DNA of 64,000 bases, taken from NCBI RefSeq assembly GCF_004331465.1, contig NZ_SJKB01000010.1, positions 1-64,000 on the forward strand, written 5' to 3'. The notes under the pieces are model-generated. The model was not told the origin of the DNA. It did no database searches and saw only the letters and a program-made list of their open reading frames with translations. Both the position numbers and the translations under genes were made by a program. Source of the stretch: Kribbella pittospori. Its GTDB lineage: Bacteria > Actinomycetota > Actinomycetes > Propionibacteriales > Kribbellaceae. Position 1 is the stretch's first letter, and every line of letters starts with the position of its first letter. Shown here one piece after another: positions 33,238 to 41,340 of the stretch.

Positions 33238-33542
33238 GAGGGTGCCGCCAGCAGGCTGCCGGGCTGTCGTTTGGTTGCCATGAGCACCAGCCTGCCGCCT
33301 CGGCGACCGGCAGACATCGGCCCAGCAGTGCAAGTCGACGTACTACGAAAGTGCTAGGCCGAGGCGACTTACGTTGGTGTCATGCGGCTCCCATGATGGC
33401 GTTCCTCAGCTCCTGGCCCGACACCACGGACCTCCCGACCTGGCCTGCTCCAACTGAGCCGCCCGCTCATGCCAGGCCACCCCGACTGGCAACCGGGTCT
33501 GAGGTCTTGACCTCGGCAAAGGCTAAGTGATTTAGTCAGTTT
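33238..33542 (+). promoter_or_regulatory. Gene-free stretch holding a leaderless promoter for the GntR gene
   Basis: This 305-base spacer contains no credible gene. Near its right end TTGACC (33507-33512) and TTTAGT (33531-33536) are 18 bases apart, and GTG (33543) follows six bases later, so the GntR mRNA is probably leaderless. The perfect palindrome GAGGTCTTGACCTC (33501-33514) covers the -35 box and may be an operator. I see nothing else of note from 33238 to 33500. Confidence 0.55.
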
Positions 33543-34232
33543 GTGACTTACTCAGCAGCCGAGGTGCCACCCAGTCTGTCCGATCGACTGACGGAGTCGA
33601 TCCTGCAGATCATCTGGGAGCGTCGTCTGGGCCCTGGCGACCCGATCCCGTCCGCGCGTGAGCTGGCGAAGAAGTTCGCGATCACGACGCCGACGGTGCG
33701 CGAGGCGCTGCGGAAGCTGGAGGCGACCGGTGCGGTGGAGTTCCGGCACGGGTCCGGGACGTACGTCGGCCCGACGATCAACAACCTGATCCTCGCCAAC
33801 CCGCACCGGCCGCCGATCACCAAGGAGTCGGTCCTGCAGCTGATCAGCGCCCGGCTGGTGATCGAGCCGGCGATCGCCTGGGAGTCCGCACTCGCCGCCC
33901 GGCCGGAGAACCTCGAGCGGCTCGAGGCTGCTGTCACCAACGCTCTCGTCCCACCGGGCGGCCCGGCGTTCGCTCTGAACTTCCACGTCGAGCTGGCCGC
34001 CGCGGCCGGCAACCCACTGCTCTCCGAGGTGCTGACCTCGCTGTTAAAGGTCAGAGTGCGCGAACAGCAGCAGATCCGGCAGCTGTACGACAACCGTCAG
34101 CGCGATTATGAGGAGCACCGCGCGATCGCCGACGCGGTCCGCGAGCATGACGCGGAGGCAGCACAGGAGCTGACTCGGCAGCATCTCGCCAACATCCGCA
34201 AGGCGGTCCGAGCCGCGCCGGAGCTGTCATGA
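33543..34232 (+). CDS. GntR/FadR-family transcriptional regulator
   Basis: A 229-residue regulator. The winged helix is at the N-terminus (SDRLTESILQIIWERRLGPGDPIPSARELAKKFAITTPTVREALRKLEATGAVEFRHGSGTYV, in pieces), followed by an FCD-type helical effector domain (about 95-220; SARLVIEPAIAWESALAARP, FHVELAAAAGNPLLSEVL, DYEEHRAIADAVREHDAEAAQELTRQHLANI). GTG at 33543 is probably leaderless. It overlaps the creatininase-family gene by four bases, so the two are translated together and the regulator likely responds to that enzyme's substrate or product. Confidence 0.88.
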   Translation: MTYSAAEVPPSLSDRLTESILQIIWERRLGPGDPIPSARELAKKFAITTPTVREALRKLEATGAVEFRHGSGTYVGPTINNLILANPHRPPITKESVLQLISARLVIEPAIAWESALAARPENLERLEAAVTNALVPPGGPAFALNFHVELAAAAGNPLLSEVLTSLLKVRVREQQQIRQLYDNRQRDYEEHRAIADAVREHDAEAAQELTRQHLANIRKAVRAAPELS

Positions 34233-35023
34233 GCGGCCGCTTTCCGGAAGAAAAGCGTCACCAGGAGGCGAGAAGTTTCCGAAGACTGGCGGAGTTGACG
34301 ACCGACGAGGCGGCCGAAGCGGTACGCCGTTCGCCGCTCGTCATCATCCCGGTCGGAGCCCAGGAGCAGCACGGCGGTGGGATGGCGATGGCCACCGACA
34401 CCGTGCGCGCCGTCGGCGTCGCCGACCGAGTGGCCGAACGGCTGGCCGGCCGCGCCGTCATCGCTCCGGCTGTCCCGTACGGTATCTCGCCGCACCACAT
34501 GGCCTTCGCCGGGACCGTGTCGTTGTCCCCGGCAACCTTCATGCAGGTAGTACGAGATGTGATCGCCAGTCTGCACGACCACGGATGGCGCCAGTTTCTC
34601 GTGATCACCGGACACGGCGGGAACAACGCCGCGCTGTCCGTTCTTGCGCAGGAGTACGTCCGCCAGGACCTCACCTTCGCGTGGACACCGATCACCTCCG
34701 TGGTGTCCGACCTGATCGTCAATGTCAGCGAGGTCCACGGTCACGCCGGTGAGGCCGAGACCGCGCAGATGCTGTACCTCGCACCCGACCTCGTCCAGGC
34801 CGACAGCCTGGAGCCGGGTGCCACCACGCTCGACGAGTTGACCACCCCGGCCCGGCTGTCCCGGCAGGCGCGCGGACCGCGCCTGTCCGTCGGGTTCGAC
34901 GTGTACCACAAGCGTGGCGTGCTGGGAGATCCCCGCCGCGCCACTGCCGAGGACGGCCGTCTCCTCGTCGAGACAGCCGCCGACCGCATAGCCGCCTTCG
35001 CCGACGAACTGCTCTCGGCCTGA
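34229..35023 (+). CDS. Creatininase-family amidohydrolase
   Basis: A 264-residue metal-dependent amidohydrolase. Metal ligands of the family are visible: E and H in VGAQEQHGGGM, D in ATDTVRA, H in VITGHGGNN and E in HGHAGEAETAQM. Relatives hydrolyse creatinine, formamides or mycofactocin precursors; no mycofactocin genes are nearby, and the substrate is unknown. ATG at 34229 overlaps the regulator stop. The first 20 residues (SGRFPEEKRHQEARSF) are not conserved, so a later start cannot be excluded. The next gene begins 84 bases on, so it may be in the same transcript. Confidence 0.85.
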   Translation: MSGRFPEEKRHQEARSFRRLAELTTDEAAEAVRRSPLVIIPVGAQEQHGGGMAMATDTVRAVGVADRVAERLAGRAVIAPAVPYGISPHHMAFAGTVSLSPATFMQVVRDVIASLHDHGWRQFLVITGHGGNNAALSVLAQEYVRQDLTFAWTPITSVVSDLIVNVSEVHGHAGEAETAQMLYLAPDLVQADSLEPGATTLDELTTPARLSRQARGPRLSVGFDVYHKRGVLGDPRRATAEDGRLLVETAADRIAAFADELLSA

Positions 35024-35107
35024 CCCGAAGACCCCCGCTCACTGGACCCCGGCTCAGGTGGTCCAGGCGCGAGCCTGCCCGCTCGCCTGCCCGAGGAGGC
35101 ACCCCTG

Positions 35108-36022
35108 ATGAACCTCGCACGCCCCAAAGCGCTCGGCGCGCTCCTGATCACCGCCGGCCTGCTGACGATCGGGTTGCCGTCAGCAACCGCCGCCACAGAA
35201 TCCCGGAGTACCGGTTGCGGCAAGCAAGCAGTCTCCACCGGCGACTACGAGGTCGTCAGCGGTGGACTCACCCGGACCTACCGGCTGCACGTCCCGGAGA
35301 AGTACAACTCCACCAAGGCGTCCCCGTTGATCGTCGTCTATCACGGCCGCGGCAAGAACGGTGCGCAGACGGAGGCGTTCTCCGACCTGTCCGAGCTCGA
35401 CGCGATCGTTGCCTACCCCAACGGTGTGATCGGTGACGAGGACAAGCAGGCCTGGCAGGGCGCGCCGTACTCGGCCAAGGGTGTCGACGACGTCAAGTTC
35501 ACCGCCGATCTGCTGGACAAGCTGGAGGGCGAGCTCTGCGTCGACACCGACGCCGTCTACGCGACCGGCAAGTCGAACGGCGCCGGCTTCACCGGCATCC
35601 TGGCCTGCCAGCTGGCCGACCGGATCGCCGCGATCGCTCCGGTCTCCGGCGCCTTCTACATCGAGGGCAAGCGGTGCGCGCCCAGCCGCCCGGTCCCGGT
35701 GCTCGACATCCACGGCACCGGCGACACCACCATCCCGTACGGCGGCGATGGCCAACGCGACCTGCCCAGTGTCCAGACATGGGTCCGTGATTGGTCCGTC
35801 CGGGACCACTGCGACCAGGACCCGCGGGTGTCCCAGCAGGGCGACGACGTACTGAAGTTCACCTACAAGGGATGCAAGGCTGATGTCGTCCATGTCGCCG
35901 TCACGGATGGTGGGCACAGCTGGCCGGGGTCGGACGCGTCGTCCGGGCCGGGCTACGTCACCCAGACGTTCGAGGCGCACGAGCTGATCGGCGCCTTCTT
36001 CCGAGCGCACAGGCTGTCATGA
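35108..36022 (+). CDS. Secreted CE1-family esterase (PHB depolymerase/feruloyl esterase type)
   Basis: A 304-residue alpha/beta hydrolase with a signal peptide (ALGALLITAGLLTIGLPSATA). The serine nucleophile lies in GKSNGAGFTG, the acid is probably D in LDIHGTGDTTIPY and the histidine is in GGHSWPG. The early strand PLIVVYHGRGKNG forms the oxyanion region. This LpqC-like group includes feruloyl and acetylxylan esterases and short-chain PHB depolymerases. GAGGAGG precedes ATG at 35108. It overlaps an AbgT-type transporter gene by four bases (ATGA), which suggests that it releases a compound outside the cell for import by that transporter. Confidence 0.85.
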   Translation: MNLARPKALGALLITAGLLTIGLPSATAATESRSTGCGKQAVSTGDYEVVSGGLTRTYRLHVPEKYNSTKASPLIVVYHGRGKNGAQTEAFSDLSELDAIVAYPNGVIGDEDKQAWQGAPYSAKGVDDVKFTADLLDKLEGELCVDTDAVYATGKSNGAGFTGILACQLADRIAAIAPVSGAFYIEGKRCAPSRPVPVLDIHGTGDTTIPYGGDGQRDLPSVQTWVRDWSVRDHCDQDPRVSQQGDDVLKFTYKGCKADVVHVAVTDGGHSWPGSDASSGPGYVTQTFEAHELIGAFFRAHRLS

Positions 36023-37551
36023 GTACGACGACCGACACTAGGGAGTTGCCACGCCTGGTCCGGGCGATGGCGGTGATCGAGCGGGCCGGGAACGCGCTGC
36101 CGCATCCGTTCTGGCTGTTCTGGATCCTGTCCGGGATCCTCGCGGTGGTGAGCGCGATCCTGGCCGGGTTCGACATCTCGGTGGTGTCGCCGAAGGACGG
36201 CAAGACCGTTGCGGTGCAGAACCTGTTGTCCGGCGACGGCCTGCAGATGGCCGTGTCGACGGCGATCTCGAACTTCGCCGAATTCCCGCCGATGGCGACG
36301 ATCGTGGTCGTGATCATGGGCGTCGCACTGGCCGAGCGGACCGGGTTCCTGCAGGCGCTGATGCGGGTCAGCGTGTCCCGGGTGCCGCAGTCGATGGTGG
36401 TGTTCGCGGTGGCGTTCGCCGGCACGATGGCGCATGTGGCGTCGGCTGCGGCGTACATCATCCTGGTGCCGCTCGGCGGGCTCGCGTTCCGCGCGGTCGG
36501 CCGGTCGCCGATCCTCGGCATCGTGGTCGCGTACACCGCGATCGCCTCCGGGTACGACGCCAGTCCGATACCCACCCCGAACGACGCGATCTTCGCCGGC
36601 ATCACCACGGCGGCCGCAAAGACAGTGGATCCGGAGGCCTACATCTCGCCGCTGTCCAACTGGTTCTTCAACATCGCGTCCTCCGTGCTACTGGCGTTGG
36701 TGATCACGTTGGTCACCCGGCTGGTGCTGAGCACGCGGACCGACCTCGAGGCCGACCCGGATGCGCCAGGTGACGATCCGGATCAGCTCAAGGTGTCCGT
36801 TGCCGAGCGCACCGGTCTGCGCCGGGCCGGGATCGTCTTCCTGCTCGCAGCCGTCGCGATCGTCGCCGTACTGGTGCCGCACAACTCGCCGCTCCGAGGT
36901 GAGAACGGGAGCATCGTCGAGTCGCCGTTCCTGGACGGGATCGCGATGGTGGTCGCGGTCCTGTTCGGCATCGTCGGCATCACGTACGGCGTGACGGTGA
37001 AGGCGATCGAGCGTGCGGCCGATGTACCGAAACTGATGGCCGAGGGCATCAAACAGATGGCGCCGGTGCTGGTGCTGTTCTTCGCGATCGCGCAGTTCCT
37101 GGCGTACTTCGACTGGAGCAACATCGGCGATCTGCTGTCGGCGGAGTCGGCGCGCGTGCTTGGCGATCTCGGCGCACCGAAGGTGGTGATCTTCCTCGGC
37201 ATCCTGGTGCTGCTGACGCTCATCAACGTGCTCGTGACGAGTGGTTCGGCGATGTGGTCGCTGACCGCGCCGATCCTGGTGCCGATGATGCTCCTGCTGA
37301 GCGTGCCGGCCGAGACCACACAGGCGCTGTTCCGGATCGCCGACTCGGGGTCGACCGCGATCACACCGATGAGCCCGTACTTCGTGATGGCGCTCGGGTT
37401 CCTGCAGCGGTACCGCAAGGACGCCGGCGTTGGCACGCTGGCGTCGTACACGGTGCCGTTGGCGATCGCGATGACGGTCGCCTGGACGCTGCTGTTCCTG
37501 GCCTGGTGGGCGATCGGCATCCCGCTCGGCCCGGGCGCGCCAGTCAGGTGA
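36019..37551 (+). CDS. AbgT-family transporter
   Basis: A 510-residue membrane protein with about 12-13 hydrophobic segments. AbgT signatures include GNALPHPFWLFWILSGIL, FAGTMAHVASAAAYIILVPLGG, ASGYDASPIPTPNDAIFAGI and SGSAMWSLTAPILVPMM. Family members import p-aminobenzoyl-glutamate or expel sulfonamides. The start overlaps the esterase gene by four bases, so the two are stoichiometric partners. Its end overlaps the convergent nicotinamidase gene by eight bases. Substrate unknown; an aromatic acid released by the esterase is an inference. Confidence 0.9.
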   Translation: MSTTTDTRELPRLVRAMAVIERAGNALPHPFWLFWILSGILAVVSAILAGFDISVVSPKDGKTVAVQNLLSGDGLQMAVSTAISNFAEFPPMATIVVVIMGVALAERTGFLQALMRVSVSRVPQSMVVFAVAFAGTMAHVASAAAYIILVPLGGLAFRAVGRSPILGIVVAYTAIASGYDASPIPTPNDAIFAGITTAAAKTVDPEAYISPLSNWFFNIASSVLLALVITLVTRLVLSTRTDLEADPDAPGDDPDQLKVSVAERTGLRRAGIVFLLAAVAIVAVLVPHNSPLRGENGSIVESPFLDGIAMVVAVLFGIVGITYGVTVKAIERAADVPKLMAEGIKQMAPVLVLFFAIAQFLAYFDWSNIGDLLSAESARVLGDLGAPKVVIFLGILVLLTLINVLVTSGSAMWSLTAPILVPMMLLLSVPAETTQALFRIADSGSTAITPMSPYFVMALGFLQRYRKDAGVGTLASYTVPLAIAMTVAWTLLFLAWWAIGIPLGPGAPVR

Positions 37552-38122
37552 GGTTGACGCCGGCGGTGCGGAGATCGGTCAAGGCTTGCTCCGTGCTGCC
37601 CGGCGCGACCCCCGCGGTCAGCCTGGTGAGGACCGTCGTACTGAAGCCCTCATTGCAGGCGTCGAGTGCGGTCGCCCGGACGCAGTAGTCGGTGGCGATC
37701 CCGCACACGTCGACGTCGGTGACGCCCTTGGCCCGAAGCCAGTCGGCGAGGGCGTGGCCGCCTTCGTGGGACTTGCCTTCGAAGCCCGAGTAGGCGGCGG
37801 CGTACTCGCCCTTGTCGAAGATCGCGTCGAACGGCTGGGGGTCGAGGTTCGGGTGGAAGCTGACGCCGTCGGTGCCGGCCACGCAGTGCCGCGGCCAGGA
37901 GTGGACGAAGTCGGGGTCGTCGGAGAAGTGGTCGCCCGGGTCGATGTGGTGGTCCCGGGTGGCCACGACGTACGCGTACTGCCGGTCGCCGGGGTCGGCC
38001 TCGTGCCACTTGTGCAGCAGTTCGCCGATCCGGAAGGCGACATCCGCTCCACCGCCCACGGCCAGGCTCCCGCCCTCGCAGAAGTCGTTCTGCACATCCA
38101 CCACGATCAGTGCGCGGGCCAT
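37544..38122 (-). CDS. pncA: Nicotinamidase
   Basis: A 192-residue cysteine hydrolase of the isochorismatase fold that deamidates nicotinamide to nicotinate in NAD salvage. The triad is visible: D9 in ALIVVDVQNDF, K in FDKGEYAAAYSGF and C in GIATDYCVRATALDA. The metal-binding DHHIDPGDHF and the DGVSFHPNL region are also there. ATG at 38122 follows AAAGGAGCG. The window also holds pncB (61069), which uses the product nicotinate, though the two genes are far apart. Confidence 0.92.
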   Translation of the reverse strand: MARALIVVDVQNDFCEGGSLAVGGGADVAFRIGELLHKWHEADPGDRQYAYVVATRDHHIDPGDHFSDDPDFVHSWPRHCVAGTDGVSFHPNLDPQPFDAIFDKGEYAAAYSGFEGKSHEGGHALADWLRAKGVTDVDVCGIATDYCVRATALDACNEGFSTTVLTRLTAGVAPGSTEQALTDLRTAGVNLT

Positions 38123-38204
38123 CGCGACGCTCCTTTTCCAGGTGTCCCTGAGGCCACGGTACAAGCGTGAACGCCGCTCGGCCCCCAGCGCGCGCCGCGC
38201 CGCG

Positions 38205-38984
38205 CTACTCCGGCAGCAGCGAACCGCCGGTGACGCGCAGGATCTCGCCCTGGATCGCCCGGGTCCGCGGCGAGGTGAGGAACACGATCGCGTCGGCCAG
38301 GTCAGTGGTCTCGGGCAGTCGCCGGGCGCTGAACCTGGCGGCGAACTGATCCACCGCGGGCTTCGGCAGGGCGCGGTGCTCGCCGTTCTCCAAGGTGATG
38401 CCCGGCATCACGACGTTGACCAGAACGCCGTCCTGGCCGAGATCGTGCTGCAGGCTGGCGACCAGTCCGTGCAGACCGGCCTTCGCCGCGCTGTACGGCC
38501 AGGCGCCCGCCATGCCGCGCTCGGCGAGGTCCGTGGAGATCAGCACGAGTCGCCCGTGCTCCGACCGCCGCAACGCCGGCGCGACCTGCTGAACCAGGTG
38601 GAAGTTCCCCTCGAGATTCGCCCGCATGACCGGGATCCACCACTCGGGCCTGGCCTCCTCGATCTTCGTCGGCCGATCGTGAAACCCCGCGTTGCCCCAG
38701 TCGACCGCGTTCCCCACGACGGCATCCAGCCCACCCCACTGCCCGACCGTCGCCTCGACCGCGGCCGCGATCGTCTCCGGCTCGCTCAGATTCATCGGTA
38801 CGACGTACGCCGTACCGCCGGCCGCCTCGATCTCCTCCGCAACCCCTTCCGCAGCGTCCTTCCGCGAGTTGTAGGTGATCGCAACCCGGGCCCCCTCCCG
38901 CCCGTACGCCACCGCGGTCGCCCGCCCGATCCCCGACGACCCACCGCTCACCAACACCGCCGCGCCGTTCAGCCCCAGTTCCAT
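38205..38984 (-). CDS. Short-chain dehydrogenase/reductase
   Basis: A 259-residue classical SDR. The cofactor loop is SGGSSGIGRATAV, and the catalytic Tyr-Lys is in WPYSAAKAGLHG with the serine in VLISTDLAERG. The usual NNAG motif is replaced by VGNAVDWGN. C-terminal GEILRVTGGSLLPE is typical of FabG-like members. ATG at 38984 follows AGGAGGAGCGGG. Upstream lies a 39-bp inverted-repeat operator (39002-39040), so the gene is tightly regulated by a MarR- or TetR-type protein not encoded next to it. Induction by a xenobiotic or quinone-like ligand is an inference. Confidence 0.87.
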   Translation of the reverse strand: MELGLNGAAVLVSGGSSGIGRATAVAYGREGARVAITYNSRKDAAEGVAEEIEAAGGTAYVVPMNLSEPETIAAAVEATVGQWGGLDAVVGNAVDWGNAGFHDRPTKIEEARPEWWIPVMRANLEGNFHLVQQVAPALRRSEHGRLVLISTDLAERGMAGAWPYSAAKAGLHGLVASLQHDLGQDGVLVNVVMPGITLENGEHRALPKPAVDQFAARFSARRLPETTDLADAIVFLTSPRTRAIQGEILRVTGGSLLPE

Positions 38985-39001
38985 GACCCGCTCCTCCTGC
39001 A

Positions 39002-39040
39002 TAGTTAGTCGGCTAATCACAAAACTTAGCCAACTAACTA
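39002..39040. promoter_or_regulatory. 15-bp inverted repeat operator upstream of the SDR gene
   Basis: TAGTTAGTCGGCTAA (39002-39016) and TTAGCCAACTAACTA (39026-39040) are complementary at 14 of 15 positions, separated by nine bases. Each arm itself contains the motif TTAG-N4-CTAA. Such AT-rich symmetry in high-GC DNA is typical of MarR/TetR operators, and two dimers could bind. It sits where the SDR promoter should be. Confidence 0.75.
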
Positions 39041-39184
39041 TCAACAGGCAACCCCGCCATCCTGGTGAGCTCTTCTCGCCTGGCTCAGAAACATTGCACG
39101 TTGATGCACTGTGGTGTTCACGGGACCGTCCGGTCCGGTACTGTTCCGCAGGCTTCATTCGTCAGCGGACCTGGTGGGGGATTC

Positions 39185-39490
39185 GTGAACATCGATTTCG
39201 GGCTCGACCCGGAGTTTTCGTGGTACGTCGTGCTGCTGTGCGTCAGCGGTGCGGCCATGCTGTCCATCGCGGCGGCGAAGGGCTTCGAGCAGTCGGACGG
39301 CGCCAGGGTGCTCAGCGCCTTGGCGGGGGCGGGATTTCTGGGATACGGCCTCTATCTCGGCTTCATCTTCGAGGGTGACAGTTACTGGATGTTCTTCCAG
39401 GCCTTCTTCCTGCCCGTGCTGTTGGTGGTGAACTTCGTTCGCAGTGTCGTGGCTCGACGCGCCGAGCGGCCGCGGGTGAAGCGGGACTGA
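39185..39490 (+). CDS. Small membrane protein of unknown function
   Basis: A 101-residue protein with three hydrophobic segments (WYVVLLCVSGAAMLSIAAA, VLSALAGAGFLGYGLYLGFIF and MFFQAFFLPVLLVVNFV), ending in a basic tail (RSVVARRAERPRVKRD). I do not recognise a family. GTG at 39185 was chosen because GGTGGGGG lies just upstream and the first segment follows; a longer frame from 39065 looks non-coding. It is divergent from the SDR and its operator but starts 145 bases away from it. Confidence 0.7.
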   Translation: MNIDFGLDPEFSWYVVLLCVSGAAMLSIAAAKGFEQSDGARVLSALAGAGFLGYGLYLGFIFEGDSYWMFFQAFFLPVLLVVNFVRSVVARRAERPRVKRD

Positions 39491-39647
39491 GCCGACGAGG
39501 GCCGGGCTGCCCGCGCCGAGGATGATCAGGCGTCATGCCAACCCCGTTCACCGGAGACCTGAGCTGACAGTTATCGTGTGACTGCGTAACGTCACGGTTG
39601 GTTCGGGGTGGGTCGGTTCGGCCCTCTGGTCAGGTCTGAGGTCGTCG

Positions 39648-41165
39648 ATGAAGAAGGTTGTACTGGCAGTTGTCGCGGGCGCGGCTGTGGTTGCGGCGGC
39701 GCTGGTTCCGTCGGGGCCTCCGGTTTCGGCCGCGATGTCGGGGTTCGGGTCGGCCGTGTCCGCGGTCGGGAAGGTGACGTGGCAGACCAACGACAGCGTG
39801 AACGCGCTCGCGGTTGCGGGTGACACGGTGTACGCCGGGGGACTGTTCACGCGGATCCGGCAGCCCGGGAAGGTGGAGGGGCAGGGGGAAGCGGCCCGCA
39901 CCTACCTGGCCGCCTTCGATCGGACCACCGGTACGCCGACCGCTTTTGCGCCGAAGCTCAACGGCGCGGTCTGGAGCATCGCCACGTCCGCGGACGGCAA
40001 GTGGGTTGTGGTCGGCGGTGACTTCACCACCGTCGACGGTGTCGCGCGGCAGCACATCGCGATGTTCAGCGTTGCCACCGGCAAGCTTGTGGCCGGCTGG
40101 GATCCGGCGGTGAGCTACCGGGTCGCGGCGCTGGCGATCCACGGCACCTCCGTCTACCTGGGCGGTTCGTTCCAGCGGGTCGACAAGGCGGTGCGCAACC
40201 GCGTGGCAGCGGTCGCGCTGAGCACCGGTGCGCTGCTGCCGTGGGATCCGGATGCCGACAACGATGTGTACGCGCTCAAGGCGTCCGACGACGGCACCCG
40301 TGTCTTCGTGGGCGGTGGCTTCAGCGAGCTGAACGGCGATGACCACTGGGCCCTGGCGATGGTCGACCCGACGACCGGTGCGGCCTTCGACATGCCCGCC
40401 GCGGATGCCATCCCCGAACCGTCGCCGGACTGCATGAGCCGGGTCAGGGACATCGACACCGCGGACGGCCGGGTGTTCGTCGCCAACGCCGGCAGCGGGA
40501 TCGGCTGCTACGACGGTGTCCTGGCGGCCGACGAGACGACCGGCAAGCTGCTGTGGCAGAGCCAGTGCCTGGGCGCGACCGAGGCGATCAAGGTGATCGG
40601 CAACTGGCTCTACAAGGGCTCGCACGCGCATGACTGCAGCAAGGACGGCGGCTTCCCGGACAAGACCGGCATGCACCACCTGCTGGTGGAGAGCGCGATC
40701 AACGGCAAGCTCGGCCCCTGGTACCCGAACACCGACGCGGGCGGCGAGACCCTGGTCGGACCGCTGGCGTTCGCATCCGGCGGCAACGACCTCTGGGTCG
40801 GCGGCGACTTCACCACCGTGAACGGCAAGCCCCAGCAGGGCCTGACGCGGTTCGACAACGCTCCCGGCGGAGCCAAGCCGGCCGTGCCCGCGGCGCCAAA
40901 GGTGTCCAGCACGCGCGCCAACCAGTCGACGGTCAGCTTCACTACGGTGGTCGACACGGACAACATCGCGCTGAGCTACGTCCTGTACCGCGGCACCACC
41001 AAGGTCGCCAGTTGGTCGCGCAGCTCGTACTCCTGGACCAAGCCGACCGTGCAGACCTTCACCGACACTGCTGTCCGGACCGGCCAGACCGTCAGCTACC
41101 ACGTCGAGGTCGGCGACGGCCGCAACCTGAGCAAGAGCCCTGCTGCCGCGGTAAAAATCCGCTGA
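39648..41165 (+). CDS. Secreted beta-propeller protein with C-terminal fibronectin III domain
   Basis: A 505-residue exported protein. After a signal peptide (KKVVLAVVAGAAVVAAALV) come repeated propeller blades of the delta-60/DUF5122 kind, each ending in a GGxF motif: VYAGGLFTRI, VVVGGDFTTVDG, VYLGGSFQRVD, VFVGGGFSELNGD and LWVGGDFTTVNG. Residues about 420-505 form a fibronectin type III-like domain (VSSTRANQSTVSFTTVVDTD, SYVLYRGTTKVASW). No catalytic motif is visible; binding or adhesion to a surface or polysaccharide is the likely role. ATG at 39648. An inverted GTGAC/GTCAC pair (39578-39595) lies upstream. Confidence 0.8.
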   Translation: MKKVVLAVVAGAAVVAAALVPSGPPVSAAMSGFGSAVSAVGKVTWQTNDSVNALAVAGDTVYAGGLFTRIRQPGKVEGQGEAARTYLAAFDRTTGTPTAFAPKLNGAVWSIATSADGKWVVVGGDFTTVDGVARQHIAMFSVATGKLVAGWDPAVSYRVAALAIHGTSVYLGGSFQRVDKAVRNRVAAVALSTGALLPWDPDADNDVYALKASDDGTRVFVGGGFSELNGDDHWALAMVDPTTGAAFDMPAADAIPEPSPDCMSRVRDIDTADGRVFVANAGSGIGCYDGVLAADETTGKLLWQSQCLGATEAIKVIGNWLYKGSHAHDCSKDGGFPDKTGMHHLLVESAINGKLGPWYPNTDAGGETLVGPLAFASGGNDLWVGGDFTTVNGKPQQGLTRFDNAPGGAKPAVPAAPKVSSTRANQSTVSFTTVVDTDNIALSYVLYRGTTKVASWSRSSYSWTKPTVQTFTDTAVRTGQTVSYHVEVGDGRNLSKSPAAAVKIR

Positions 41166-41203
41166 CGGTCGCGACAGGGCCGGGGTAAGCTCAGCGCGAC
41201 TTC

Positions 41204-41340
41204 GAGGAGTTGGGACATGGTCGGCAAATCTCGCACGCGTTGACTCAGCCGTCATCGCGTGCTGCCTCCACTGAGCGGCACAGCGAGTTATCGCCTGCCC
41301 GGGTATCGCCGTACCCGGGTGTCTCAAGGGACTCCTTCTC
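41204..41340 (+). promoter_or_regulatory. Structured leader with putative attenuator before the MFS gene
   Basis: A Shine-Dalgarno sequence GAGGAG (41204-41209) serves a short ORF at 41217. GCACGCG (41233-41239, within that ORF) can pair with CGCGTGC (41256-41262). CTCAG (41244-41248) can instead pair with CTGAG (41271-41275), and CCCGGGTA (41298-41305) pairs with TACCCGGG (41312-41319). AAGGGA (41326-41331) is the ribosome site for GTG 41341. Pairing overlapping the short ORF means a stalled ribosome would change the fold, which is the logic of an attenuator. Folding is by eye only. Confidence 0.5.
41217..41243 (+). CDS. Leader peptide MVGKSRTR, putative ribosome-stalling upstream ORF
   Basis: An eight-codon ORF (ATG to TGA) with a strong ribosome-binding site seven bases upstream, 97 bases before the exporter start. 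The peptide MVGKSRTR contains the +X+ motif twice (K-S-R and R-T-R). That is the pattern known to arrest ribosomes in the presence of macrolides, and the pneumococcal mefE leader MTASMRLR has the same length and ends R-L-R. The downstream gene is a DHA3-class exporter like MefE. The sequence is direct observation; drug-dependent stalling is an inference. Confidence 0.55.
   Translation: MVGKSRTR

Noticed and set aside
39541..39647. Riboswitch (for example c-di-AMP type) before the beta-propeller gene
   Set aside because: Only a short GTGAC/GTCAC inverted repeat was found; no conserved riboswitch core could be recognised.
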